DNA of 64,000 nucleotides, from contig NC_063014.1 of the NCBI RefSeq assembly GCF_020509005.1, positions 992,001 through 1,056,000 on the forward strand, written 5' to 3'. Positions 50,572 to 62,800 of this stretch are shown piece after piece. Origin of the DNA: Fulvia fulva. Taxonomy: Eukaryota; Ascomycota; Dothideomycetes; Mycosphaerellales; Mycosphaerellaceae. Below the pieces are notes generated by a model that saw only the letters and a program-made list of their open reading frames with translations, was not told the origin of the DNA and searched no databases. Each line of letters starts with the position of its first letter. Positions within the stretch are counted from its first letter, which is position 1. The translations under genes and the position numbers were made by a program.

Positions 50572-52850
50572 ACGGACATAGAGGGAACGATCTACCCGGA
50601 GCCACTCGATATATACTAGACAGTAGGCGAGGAGGAGATAAAGGAGATTATAGGAAAGCTAAAGGGCCGTAAGGCCCCGGGACCCGACGGAATCCCAAAC
50701 CTCCTCCTTAAAGAATATAAAGAAGAAGTCGCCCTATACCTCGCCGAACTATTTACGGCTTGCCTACGTAAGGGGTACTACCTACGGCCATTTAGGCGGT
50801 CCCTTATAGTCGTCCTAAAGAAGCTATAGAAGGAAGACTATACAAAGCTAAAGTCCTATAGGCCGATCGTACTCCTAAATATAATTAGAAAGATACTAGA
50901 GAAGGTCGTAGTAAGAAGAATTATATAGCCCGTCGAGGATAACAACCTACTCCTAGAGACACAGATAGGTAGTAGGAGTAAACGATCTACCCTAACGGCT
51001 ATAGAGCTTATTACCGAACAGATTTATACTCTCTAGCACTATAGAAGGAATAGGGTTGTATTACTATTGTCTCTCGACATCTTAGGGGCATTCAATAACG
51101 TCTCCTACGAGCGACTCCTCTATATCCTACGGTAAAAAGGAATCCCGCGGTAGGTAATAAGTTTCGTAAACTCCTTCCTTAAGGAGAGAATAACGTAGAT
51201 TGTCCTTAGGAAGCGTAAGGAGGGCAACCTTATATATATAGAATACGGGATCCCCTAGGGCTTAACTCTATCCCTAATCCTCTTCCTAATCTTTATAGCG
51301 GACCTAATCCTACTACTTACCTCACTATAAACGTCGGCCTCGGAGTTCGTCGACGATACGAACATCCTAGCCTAGTTAACGACGACTAAAGAAAACTACT
51401 AGCTACTTATCGAAAGACACGAGGTATACGAGGAATAGGCACGTCGATACGGCGCCCGTTTCGCCCTAGAAAAGTACTAGCTTATCTACTTTAGTAAGGC
51501 AAGAACCTACTATAATATATAAGTAACGGTAACTATCTAGGGTTACGTAACGAAGCCCTCTCCCAAATTACGAGTCCTAGGAATCTAGCTAGACCCTAAG
51601 CTTAGCTAGAACCCCTAGATTAGGAAAGCCTAGAATAGAGCCTAGGTTAACGAGGCTATAATAACTAGACTCATAACGTTAATATAGGGAGCTACGTTCA
51701 ATAAGGTAAGGATTAAATATAAGACGATCGCAAAACTAGTAATGCTCTACGGGGCCTAGATATAGGGGATAGGAGTAGTAGGCAAACCGATCCCGAAGCG
51801 GATAGAGGGACCCCTTAACCGGACGTAGGCCGCGAACCTTAGACGGATACTAGGAGCCTATAAGACAACGCTAACGAGAGTAGCGGAGGTAGAGATAGGG
51901 TCCCCCCTAATAAAACATTATATTAAGGGAATGAGGATCTAATACGCTAGGAAGACGGCGGATTATCTAGTATAACAAGCTATTCGGGACTCTATAGAGA
52001 AGATCGCTAGGAGGTACGACCGACTACCTAGCCTTAGGGTACGTTAAAGCTAGAAGCAAGACGACCTACGTACGTTTGAAGTCGTTAAGCAAACCTAGAA
52101 GTGGATAGAGAGGAAGGAGGAGGAGGAAAAGGCACGGAGGAAATAGGGTAATAAGGCAAAAATATAAAGCCTCGTAGAGTAGGTAGCGGGCTGCCTTTAG
52201 GAATAGGAATAGAAAGAGAATCCCCTACCGAATCGAGGACCCCTAGCCTTACGCCCCTTCTAGAGACACAACTACCTACTCTACCGTAACCTAATAAGGG
52301 CCGAAGCAAGCATCGCGATATAGATTAGGTCCGAACATATTAGGTTAAGGGCCTACCTATATAGAAGGAATGTCCCGGACGTATATAGCCTAGTATACTA
52401 GTATGACTACCCGTTATAGAACCCGGAGCACATAATACTACGGTGCCCGTAATAGGTAGAAGGACGAAGCTAGTAGAGAGTCAAGGTAGTAAGACGCGAC
52501 TACTAGTCAATCGTAACGGATAAGCGAGACGTAAAACGGATAGTATAGTAGATACTATAGTAGGGCTTTCTTAAACAGTTCGCGCTAGCTAGCGAGACGG
52601 AGGAGTAGATAGAGAAGAGGCGGGAGGTCAAGGGGGTGTAGATAGGGTAGTTATTAGGGTAGGCCTATAATACTAGTATACCCTTAATAAGGAAAATACG
52701 AAAGAAGGCAAGGTTAAGAACGTATAGGAGAGGAGAGGGGGTTTTTACTCTATAATACGAGTTTCCCCTTTATAACTAGAAGTAGGTAGTATAGCTATAT
52801 AGGCTAACAGGCTCTATAATAGTATAATGAACAATATATATATATATATA
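49492..52850 (+). mobile_element. Composite retroelement 1: module X plus LINE-B
   Basis: X (49492-50571) is joined to LINE-B ORF2 just before the reverse transcriptase, then runs to the LINE-B (TA)n tail at 52850. Reverse transcriptase FVDD is at 51346-51357, and the C-terminal cysteine motif near 52400-52450. It interrupts Gypsy G3. The flanks share TATAGT plus six more bases with two transitions, so the duplication is probable but degraded. The 74-codon minus-strand open frame at 52085-52309 is a shadow. Confidence 0.83.
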
Positions 52851-54583
52851 GTGAATAGAAAGATCCCTACTTAAACCCTTTATAATAATAGTGCTTACTC
52901 TACGTACTTTAATATCGAATTTACGTATAAGAACAACCTTAATATAATATAGCTACATAATCGGTTAGGGCTAATATTAGTAGATAGCCAACCTACTAGT
53001 AACCTTATTACTTATAGAACAACGGCACAGATTTAGATCGGTAACTACGTAGAGACTAGGTCTAGCTACTACGTATTACTAGAATACGATATAGTCCTTA
53101 GCCGTCCCTAGTACGGCGAGTATTAACCTACGTTCTACTATACGTTAGGAACTATAACTCTATTCTTACTATATTATCAACAGAACTATATACTCGGAAC
53201 TAAACTAGTATACGTATAGTCTATTAACGATAAGGGTATTTTGCTAATAGGCGTTCTTTAGACCGAGATACTAGTACTAGAGAGTTCGCGACCTTAAGCT
53301 CTATCTAATTACGTCAAACCCTACGTAGAGGATAAAGACGAACCTATAGTAGTATAAGAGACGTACACGACGAAGGTAGTAATACGACATGCCGTCGACA
53401 TCTACGATAAACCGGAACCGTCTTATTACGTCCGCTAGCTACTACCCGCCGATAGTGTTGAAATACTTAAGCGCCTAGCGCGTCGAACGAAGAAAGAACC
53501 GAAGGTCGAGACTAAGCCGGAGATCGATATTAAGCGTATTAATATAGAAGCACTTCGGCGTATAAGCCGGAGGAAGGGCTATAAAGTATATATAATATAG
53601 ATGTTTAACCCGAAAGAGAATCTTAATAAGTAAGTCGCGCGAGACCCGCTATCCGCGTATATACTAAAGGCTTTCGGTATAAGAGCGAAGCTAGTACTAG
53701 GAGGTAGCGCGGCAATATTAGTAGATACTAATACTTAAGAAAACATAGATAGATAGGAGAAGCCCTAGAGTAACTATACCTAGCGGTTCTTAACACCTCT
53801 ACTATATTAGCTAACGACTATTAAGGTTTAATAAACGGTAAGGACAAAGACTAGGATCCTATCCCTTTGTTACTAGTAGAGTCTAGGGAAATGGCTAGGC
53901 TATTTAGCCGTAAGGAAGTAGATAAGATCCTACCGCGACGGCCTACCGTAGACTATAAGATTAAGCTAAAGAATAGTTAGACACCGCTATTTCGAAGACT
54001 ATACTCCTTCTCTATACGCGAGAACGAGGTGATTAAGAAGTAGATCGACGACTAGCTTAAGAAAGGCTTTATTTAGAGAAGCGTATTACTAGTAGTAGCA
54101 CCTATTTTAATAGTTAAAAAGCCGGGTAGAGGGCTACGAGTATACGTAGACTATAGAGCTCTAAACGCGCTTACGACAAAGAGTCGCTACCCGATTCCAC
54201 TATTTTAAGAGACCTTAGATCGTATTACTAGCGCGCAATAGTTTACTAAGCTAGATGTTATCGCTACGTTTAATCGTATCCGTATTATAGTAGGAGACGA
54301 GTAGAAAACGGCCTTTACTACTAGATATAGGTAGTTTAAGTACGTAGTTATACCCTTCGGACTATATTATATACTAGGAACGTTTTAGTTATTTATAAAC
54401 GATATACTAAGGGAGTTTCTAGATAACTTCGTATTATATTACCTTAATAACGTACTTATCTTTAGTAAGATAAGAGAAGAGTATATCTAATATATCCTAA
54501 AGATTCTACGAAAGCTAGATACCGCCGGGCTCTAGTTAGATATTATAAGGGGGCCGTTCTTAATATAGGGTAAATAACGAAGT

Positions 54584-54713
54584 TGTTAGATAGGCTATCT
54601 AAGAGGAGCACGAGGTACGGAAAGTTAATATATAAGCCGAGGTATACGGGCCGGCCCGTACCGAGTCACTTGACCGACTACTATTTACTAGACGTCCGCC
54701 TAGGCCCGTAATA
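54584..54713 (-). repeat. LTR of Gypsy G4 (130 bp)
   Basis: Runs from TGTTAGATAGG to GCCCGTAATA (TAACA before RIP), giving TGTTA...TAACA ends. A C-rich tract (a polypurine tract on the minus strand) follows at 54714, so this is the 3' LTR of a minus-strand Gypsy element. Confidence 0.65.
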
Positions 54714-55138
54714 CTACCCCCCCTCCAAAAAATCGGCCTGTCCTTAGTACTATTCTTCCTTACGACGTAGGCCTATACGAAGGTCGTATCGTCCTCTAGA
54801 TTCTCCGCTTTATTATCTATTACTTTATTATCTATTACTTCGTCCTCTATAACGTCGTCTTTATCGTTAGTCGTTAAGTCGTCTATCGCTACGCTCTTAC
54901 GCTTTACTATACTATTATTATCCTCGCTATATCGGATACCGAGAGAGTCGTAGCGATTTACGAAGTCTACGAAGGCCTCCGTTATAGGCGCTATATAGGA
55001 AGCTTCCTATTCGTATTGACGTATGTTACTCGTATTCCTACTATCGGTCGCTTTTCTCGGGTCCGTACTATACGGGTCTTTATCTAAAGCTACTATCGCT
55101 ATTAGACTAATATAGTTATCTACCTTATATAGGAGAGC

Positions 55139-56219
55139 GGTCGACGACGAGAATCACCTGTACGTAGTGTCGGCTACGAACCTCTCGTCTAGCTACGAGA
55201 GAGCCAAGTATTCTCACGCTAGAGCGTCGTAGGCGCGACGGGCGCGTAACGTAGGCGAAGCCGCGGCGAACAGAGGACTACTAGCAAAACGGGTATAAAA
55301 ACCATCCGACGAGCGTGTACTCGTGTCGGGAGCGAGTCCCTCTTCTTTCTACGTGTAAGAAGGGCGCGGAACCGTGGCCTATACGCTCGACAGGACACCT
55401 CTAGTATGAGTGCAGAATTTTCATCTCCGGAGACCGTAAACCGAGCGGGCTAAGCGACGAACATTAGACGAGCGGACTACAGAACAACAACTGAGCGGAC
55501 TATATAACGGCGTCGAGCGGACTACGAAACAATCTAGTGTTTGCTAGCGGGCAATGCGGTGGGTAGGTGGACACGCGACGAAGCCTATAAGGGCCTGTTG
55601 AACACCCGGTATAGGAACGAGGGTTTTGCCTAAGGCACTGCCTGTCCCGCTACACAACGCACCTAGTCTGATATAGTAGATTGCGACGAGGAGAAGACGA
55701 TAGCCTAAGCAAGGAAAAGACGGCTATTAGGACGGGGAAAAGACGTATAATACAAGTGGATTAGTTCTGTGATCGGGGAGGATCGAGGGCAGGGTAATAA
55801 GGAACTTTATATTGGTTAGTAGGTAGAAACGCAAGGAGTACGCTGCCCGGCGTAGTGTGTGCCCCGAGCAAACCTGCGAGGCATAGACGGCCGCTTTCTA
55901 GAGACAGGCTGCGGTAACGCGAAGGGCGTCAAAACCTAGGGCGTGGTGTATACTAGTAGCGACGGCTAACACTGTCTGTACAGCCCGAGAGGACGGATGC
56001 GCATGTCGGTCAATAGAGAGCACTAAAGGGCTTAGGCCTATAGAGGTGGATATTGGCTTAAGGAGCAAACAGGGAGGGAGGGCGTAGAGGGAAGCTTTTG
56101 CTCCGGGCTAACCTCTCGAAACGAGGCTACACGGTGGTGCTAGATAAGTAGGAAAGCGCGGTTAAGACTTGTCACCTTATCTCGTAGCTAGCTTGCTAAA
56201 TACGATTCCTTCCTTACTA
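55139..56219 (+). repeat. Module X, copy 2 (about 1081 bp, best preserved)
   Basis: Least mutated copy. From ATG at 55406 one frame runs about 270 codons to the junction, interrupted only by TAA/TAG codons (about 16) and by no TGA, although TGA occurs in other frames. That is weak evidence for a former ORF. It also contains a TATA-like GTATAAAAACC near 55293. No family is recognised. Confidence 0.85.
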
Positions 56220-57923
56220 GACATATCGGGAGCCTTCGACTACGTGTCACACCCGCGGCTTCTCTACATCCTAAGGTCGAAAGGACTCCCTAAGTAGCTT
56301 GTCAACTTCGTACGGTCCTACCTCCAAAACCGTAGTACGTCGATCCTAGTCGGCCAGTACAGAAGCCCATTTCAAGCAGTCTATACTAGAATCCCGTAAG
56401 GCTTAACGCTAGCACCTATTCTGTTCCTCTTCTTTATAGCGACGCTGCTCCCAGCCCTAGAATCCCAGAACACCGCTGCGAGCGGCTTCGTAGACGACAC
56501 AAACATCCTAGCGTGGTCTTCCTCGACTGAGGAGAACTATAGGATACTAGAAGAGAAGCACAAGATCTGCGAGGACTAGGCTAGGAGGCACGGGGCTCGG
56601 TTTGCCCTAGAAAAGTACAATCTAATACACTTTACGCGCCGGCCACGGTTCTATAATATGCAAGCTTCTATCTAGATACAGGGGTACACGACTAACCCGG
56701 CAAATCAGCTTAGGATCCTCGGACTATAGGTAGACCCGGCGCTACGGTGGAGGAAGTACGTATAGGCAATATTACGGAAAGCTAAACAGAATATAGTATT
56801 ATACTAGAGGCTCACTACGTCTATATAGGGGGCGGACTTCCGGTAGTCACGACTTCTATATACGGCTATTGTACGGCTAGTCCTTACCTATAGCAGCTAA
56901 GTGTAGTCCTTAGGCGAGAGGGCCTGCCTATCGAAGGGACTCGTCGCGCCGCTAGCGAAGATCCAAAACCAATGCCTAAGGAAGGTCACCGGGGTATATA
57001 AGTCGACACTAACGAGGATGCTTAAGCACGAGACCGCTATACCGCCGATCGACCTATATATCTAGGGACTACGGACCTCCTACTTAGGCAAGTCGGCAAA
57101 GTACCTAGTATAGAAGGTCATCGCTAGTGTAGTCGTAAGGGCCCGCGAATTAGTACTAGCGTATAAGGGCATTCGACCCGGAAACGAGCCGAACTACCGG
57201 GCAAGGGACGAATAGCTAGCAACACAATAGGAAGGTAAGAAATCGTTTATAGAGCAACTATAGAAAGAGAGGTGGAACAACCAGGTTGTAGGGCATAGTG
57301 GACGCCCTTAGCTAGCGGGATAACCTAAGGAATGGTTAGCTACAAAATCCGCGGTCAAGCACCCCCCGAAGCTTATCTACTACCGCCTTACGAGGGCATA
57401 GAGTAGTATAGCAACCCAACTGCGAAGCGAACACATCGGCCTCTAGGGGTACCTATTATAGAGGAAGGTTCTAGGATACACGAATACTAGCTGCCCCTAC
57501 GGCTATCGCTCCTAGAACGTACGGTACGTACTCCTCGTCTGTCCGAGGTAGTCGCTATAAAGGGGGGAGTAGATAGCAAAGGCGAGGAACCGGACGATTA
57601 GGGCACTTCTTAATAACGCTAAAGACCTACGGCGTATTACGAACTAGATACTAGAGAAGGGCTAGCTAGAACAGTACCGCCTAGTAGGAGCAGTATAGGA
57701 AGAGAGGACACGACGTAGCGCGACGAGACCGGCTAGGAGCGGGGGCTAACGGGGTAGTGACATAGACTACGTACGTTTAGAGGGAAAGCTAATCTAGATA
57801 AGGAGTAGTCGGGGGCGGGAAGGGTTTTCACCTATTCGGGTTTCCCTTTGTATATAACAATAGATATATACCTATATAGGCCGGATAGGGTCCTAGAACA
57901 GGGGAATGACAAATCTATCTATC
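55139..57923 (+). mobile_element. Composite retroelement 2: module X plus LINE-C, weakly RIPed
   Basis: X (55139-56219) is joined to LINE-C inside the reverse transcriptase at the SLDISGAF block, then runs to the (ATCT)n tail. FVDD is intact at 56487-56498, and a C-terminal cysteine motif lies near 57485-57545. A perfect 13-bp duplication TATATAGGAGAGC flanks it (55126-55138 and 57924-57936). CpA and TpG survive at many positions that are TpA in the LINE-C copy at 59821-64000, so this copy is younger or less processed. Confidence 0.9.
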
Positions 57924-59820
57924 TATATAGGAGAGCTATAGGCGCTAATTCTACCTAAAGGCGGTACCTACCTATAGTTACTACTTTAGCTATAACTAAT
58001 ACCGACGCGGAGGGGTTCGCTTTATTCGCTACCTATCCTTCTAGTACTATAAAGCCGGTAGGTACTAGTTTCCTTAGGCTATTATAGTAGAAGACTATAA
58101 TAGAGGCGGCGGTTATCTCTATTATATCCTCCGCTAGCTCCTATATTAGATCCTCGTCGTCTCCTACCTAACTAACTAGATACTTATACTAGCCGTACTT
58201 CCTCCGTATATTTAGAATCTTATCTCTATACTAGAACTAATTAATTCTCTCTTCGTTCTCCACCTCGATCGGCGGTAGGGTTAGTTCTACTTAGCTAGGT
58301 AACGCTTTATATATAGGGAGTAAGAGGTTCGTATAGAATCCGTTATATAGGTTCTCTAGCAACCGCGGTAGGCTTAGGCGATACGTATCGTTCGGTAATA
58401 CTTCTATTATTACGTAGGGGCCTACGTAGCGATAGTTAAGCTTCTTAGATAGCCGAGCTATACGCTAGTTACGGGTACTTAAGTAGACTTTGTCGCCTAC
58501 CTCGTACGTAGGTACTAGCGTACGATATTAATTAGCGAAGTCGGCTTATAAGTCTTATGTCATATATATTACTTCGTATAGATACTCCCGTATATCGCTT
58601 ATTCTCTTTACGAAAGCGTCGGCCGATTATACGTTAAGCTTCTACTTAGTAAGTATCGCTCGGATCGGAAGGTCTAGCTTGCCGTCTATATATCGCGGTA
58701 GTTTACCGTAGTTAGCTATAAATAGTAACACTCCCGTGCTTTTAGATACTCTATTATTAGCTATAAACTCTACTAGCGGTAGCCAATCCGGCTAGTCGTC
58801 CTAGGTTTAGTTAATAAAAGCTCGGAGGTACTTTTCTATTTCCTTATTCGTGTTCTCGCTCTGTCTATTAGTCTCGGGGTAGTATCTAGTAGACAACTTT
58901 CGCTTAATCTATAGCAACTCGTAGAGGCGTTACTAGAATACTAATAACTATTACGAATTACGATTAGACGTAATCGACTTTAGGAGCCCGTACCTACTAA
59001 ATACGTACTTAATATAGATATACGCGATATACTCCGCCTTTATAGTTAGTACTAGGATTAGGTACCTCTCCTTACTTAGTCTATTAGTTACTATTAGGAC
59101 GTTCTAATAGGTCTAGCTATCGGTAGTATAGCGTCCTTCGGGTAGCTCGACTACGAAGTCTATAGCTACGTCTTCCTAGGTATCGAATAGAATCGGTATC
59201 GGGTATAGTAGGCTATATAGCTTTTTAGTTAAAGTCGTAGTGTTTATATATACTCGATAACTACGGTAGAAAGTACGAACGGTACGCGCTATCCTCGGCT
59301 ATACGTAGTACTAGGTAACCTTCTTATACGTCTTAGCTCTTCCTAGATGTCCGGTAGTAGGTATATCGTAGAAGGACTTAATAATTCGGCTTTAGACCGT
59401 ATAATACTTATCTTCGGACGGTAGTACGAATAGTCTAAGCCCGCTAACCCGGTTCTTTATATAGATTATATCGTTAATAATAATAGCGTCGCGGTCGTTA
59501 AGCTTACTACTACGGAGTAAAGTTACCTTCTATTTGTCGCGGAGTTACTATAGAGCTTCTAAGGCGTTGTCTTAGTTATATAGATTCTAGATATCGGTCT
59601 CGAGGCCCTAGTCGATAACTATACTAGTGTTCGTAGTCGTAGCTATAGATATAATTCTACTAGCTAAGAGACTTAGAGCCTTAGAGGCGGAGACGTTTAT
59701 TCCCGCTATACTAAGGAATCGTTTAGGGCTAAGTAGTACGCGGTTTTGGTATTATCGGCGTAGGTCGTTAGTATTATACCGCTCTACCTCTCTCTAATAC
59801 CTCGCGACGGGCCCTAAAAC

Positions 59821-62800
59821 ACAATATATTCGAAAGCTCTTATTAAGGCTATTCTAACGATATATAAAGTAGGCCACTACCTCTAGAATTGAGGGAGTTC
59901 TACCTTATTTAATCTAGACAGCTTGAAGTTCTCTTCACCCTATTTCTTTAGCTCTAAACGCCGCGGAGGTGCCTAGCTATATTAGGTAACTCCTAGGTAA
60001 TAGTAGCCTAGGCTACGGTACTAACGGCGCCTACGGCTCTATAGGCGAAGCTCCCCTAAGACAACTAGTAGCAACTTATAGAGGACGCAAAAAGTATAGA
60101 AAGTAACGATTAGCTCCTATACCGGTCTCTATAGGTAATAATCACTTAGCTACGTACGGCGCTTATACTATCGTATTACCGAGGGTAATAAGAAATAAGG
60201 ACGACGTCCTAGGCGATTAGTAAGGCCACCCGGAATTAATACCCCTATAGCTAGGTATCGGTCGTAGTATCGATACTAGGCCCCCGCCTAACGTACAATA
60301 TAGTTACGATCCGTATTATAGTAAAGGAAGACTAGGTCGAAGTTACGAAGCTATCGAATAAGGAGCTCGCCTAACGAATTAACTAACTAGGAGTAGTCGT
60401 AGTGAACTAATAGTCTAACGGCACTCTATAGATCTATACTAGCTCTACTACTACTAGGAGGCACCTAGAGGTATAGCTATAGTAGGTATCTAAGGTTACG
60501 GTATTAGCGAAGGTCTTAATAAAGCAATTTACGATCCTAGTCTACGATATACCTAAGGAGTTCGACCTAACTAACTAAGGTCACCTACGTACTCTCTAAG
60601 AGGACAACCCGGTCACCCTTAACTCTCTAATCTAGAAGGCGACTTGGCTCTATAGGAAATGGCCAGAAGGTAAGAAGGCCTCGGCGCTAATAGTATAGCT
60701 ATAATACGCGAAAGCGGCGGATCTAGCGATAGAAGAAGGCCTAATCTAGTAATATAGCCTTAAGATAGTAGAAAAGTACTCCTTATCCTTTCGTGTCCTC
60801 TAATACTTTAAATACTAATAGTATAGACACCAAACCTATACGTATATAGACAAGTAGGCCTACTCGAACTATATAGGAGACTATATATCTAGAGACTATA
60901 TATTAGCTACGAGACGGTACGCGAACTATCCGGGGTACTACCTATCGTATAGCGCGGAATGCCTATAGCGGAAACTAGCGAAAAACAAGGCAATCACAAA
61001 TAGAACCGTCGCCCTAAGATTCTACGGCGACCGTAAGGCTAGCCTATACCGGAACTAGTTAGCGGCGGTCGGGTATAAGCGCCCTAGGGCCGAGAACGAT
61101 ATAAAGGATACGTAACCTAGGGCGTACGGGAGGCTACGTACTCTACTAGCTACGGCGAGGGAATCTAACTAGGCCCGGCTCCCCTTTAGTATATAGCCGA
61201 TAGGCGTAGACTAGGACGTATAAGGTAGTAGGACATAGGACGCTATAGAGGAAATGATTATTAATACCGATAACTAGCCTCGACACGCTTAGTATTATCT
61301 AGTATAACGTTAACTATAGTAAGGACATAGTCTAGAACCATTTCCTACCCGAGGCGGACCCGTACGTCTACTACGTCCTAGTAATCTAGGAGCTATAGAT
61401 TAACCCGTACTATAAGAGACTAACGACCTATAAGTTACTAGGCTATACGACATACCTACGAGGCGACGGTAGACCCCGTACGTACTTCTATATTAGTAAG
61501 GATATACTAGAATCCGACTAGGAGGTAGTATACTACGTAGACGAAGAAGGCGGGGGCGATATTACCTCCCTCTACGGAGGTAGTACCTAGATACACAACC
61601 TATATATACAACCGCTAGCCACGAGGTCTAGCCGCGACCTTAGGGTCTATAGACACCTAGACAGTACGCTTAAGAGACAAGGGTGCCACATCGTAGTAGG
61701 AGACTTTAATATATACTACTCTTCCTAGGAAAGCCTTATATAGCCGTACCCTATAGCCGACGAAGTACTCGACTTAATAGCGAGTAACGTAATTGCCCTT
61801 AATACCCCGAAGGACCTAGGTACCTAGAAGAGAGGGGGACTCTAAGGCACGATCGACCTCTCCTAGATCTTAGATAGCTACTACTATACGGTAACCTACT
61901 ATAGGATTGAATATAAACTCGAGGCGTCGTTAGACTATATACTAGTCAGGACCTCTATTACGATATAGATATAACGTATACTAGCGAGAACTCCTAAGCT
62001 AAACTAGGGAAAGGCCTACTAGGCCAATATCTAGGCGTACCTCGATAACTCCGAGAGGCTAGTCTAGATCGCGTAGTAGTAATACAATAGTAAAGACGAG
62101 ATAGACGAGGTAGTCTAAGGGTTAATAGACGAAATAAGAAAAGCGACCTTACTTTACGTTCCGCTTACCTAACTAACGACATAGTCTAAACTATACTAGA
62201 CGCCGGAGTGTACTACGGTAGTAAGAGAAGTAAGGAGAGCCCGCCGGGTGTAGACGAGTAGCTATAGCGAGGAGGCCTAGAACGTATATAGGGAGGCATA
62301 CTAATAGAAGAAAGCTATAATACGAAGGGAGAAAGTAGTCGGCTAGAGGGCTATAGTAGAAGAAATCGCCGGTAAGCTAGAGAGGATATAGAAGCTAGCG
62401 AAATAGGCCCGATAGGACCCTATATAGGGCCCCTCCTTCTCTATCCTAGCGCTATAATCGCCTAGTAGCCCGGTTAGCGACCCCGAGGCCAAGGCGCGTC
62501 TACTAGCTAGCAAGTTCTTCCCGCCCCTAGTCGAGGCTAATCTAAGCGATATAAATAGCTCTACTCCCCTAGCGCCTAGTATCGCGGTCTAATAGGAGGT
62601 GTCCGAGGGAGAAGTTACCGCTATACTTAGGAAGTTACCGGCGAAGAAAGCCCCGGGGCCGGATAGGATCCTAAACGAGCTACTAAAGAAGTGTAGAGAT
62701 CAACTAGCCCTAGTAGTTATAGCGATCTTTAACGCCTACCTATAGACCGGATACTACCCGATAGCTTTTAAACAATCGACGATAGTGGTCCTACGTAAGC

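Larger units (their letters stand above)
43059..54583 (+). mobile_element. Ty3/Gypsy retrotransposon G3, gag and partial pol, interrupted twice
   Basis: Segments 43059-43276 and 46377-49491 read as leader and gag. They contain a lysine-rich coiled-coil-like region near 47500-48250 and a block reading EGYRRVDTDQYPLRDVARR near 49170. Segment 52851-54583 reads as protease, spacer and reverse transcriptase. The reverse transcriptase breaks off just after its catalytic box, near 54545. The box reads YLNN at about 54439-54450, so both catalytic Asp codons are lost by G-to-A in TpG context. Insertions are a Fot1 derivative (43277-46376) and an X-LINE-B composite (49492-52850). RNase H and integrase are missing. 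Confidence 0.75.
54714..59820 (-). mobile_element. Ty3/Gypsy retrotransposon G4, integrase part, interrupted
   Basis: Segments 54714-55138 and 57924-59820 belong together. Minus-strand reading gives an integrase core (block VAIDFVVELPEGRYTTDS near 59170-59120, then a D...E region to about 58860). A GPY/F-type module (YVGPYVIIEVLPNDTYRLSLP, about 58430-58370) and a C-terminal tail follow. Upstream pol would lie beyond 59820, where LINE-C begins. The composite at 55139-57923 interrupts the 3' untranslated or C-terminal part. RIP-type stops are present throughout. Confidence 0.82.

Noticed and set aside
55139..56219. Trans-splicing as the origin of the X-LINE joins
   Set aside because: Two joins could fit an AG acceptor, but the LINE-B join does not. 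Microhomology at all three favours template jumping, though this is not excluded.
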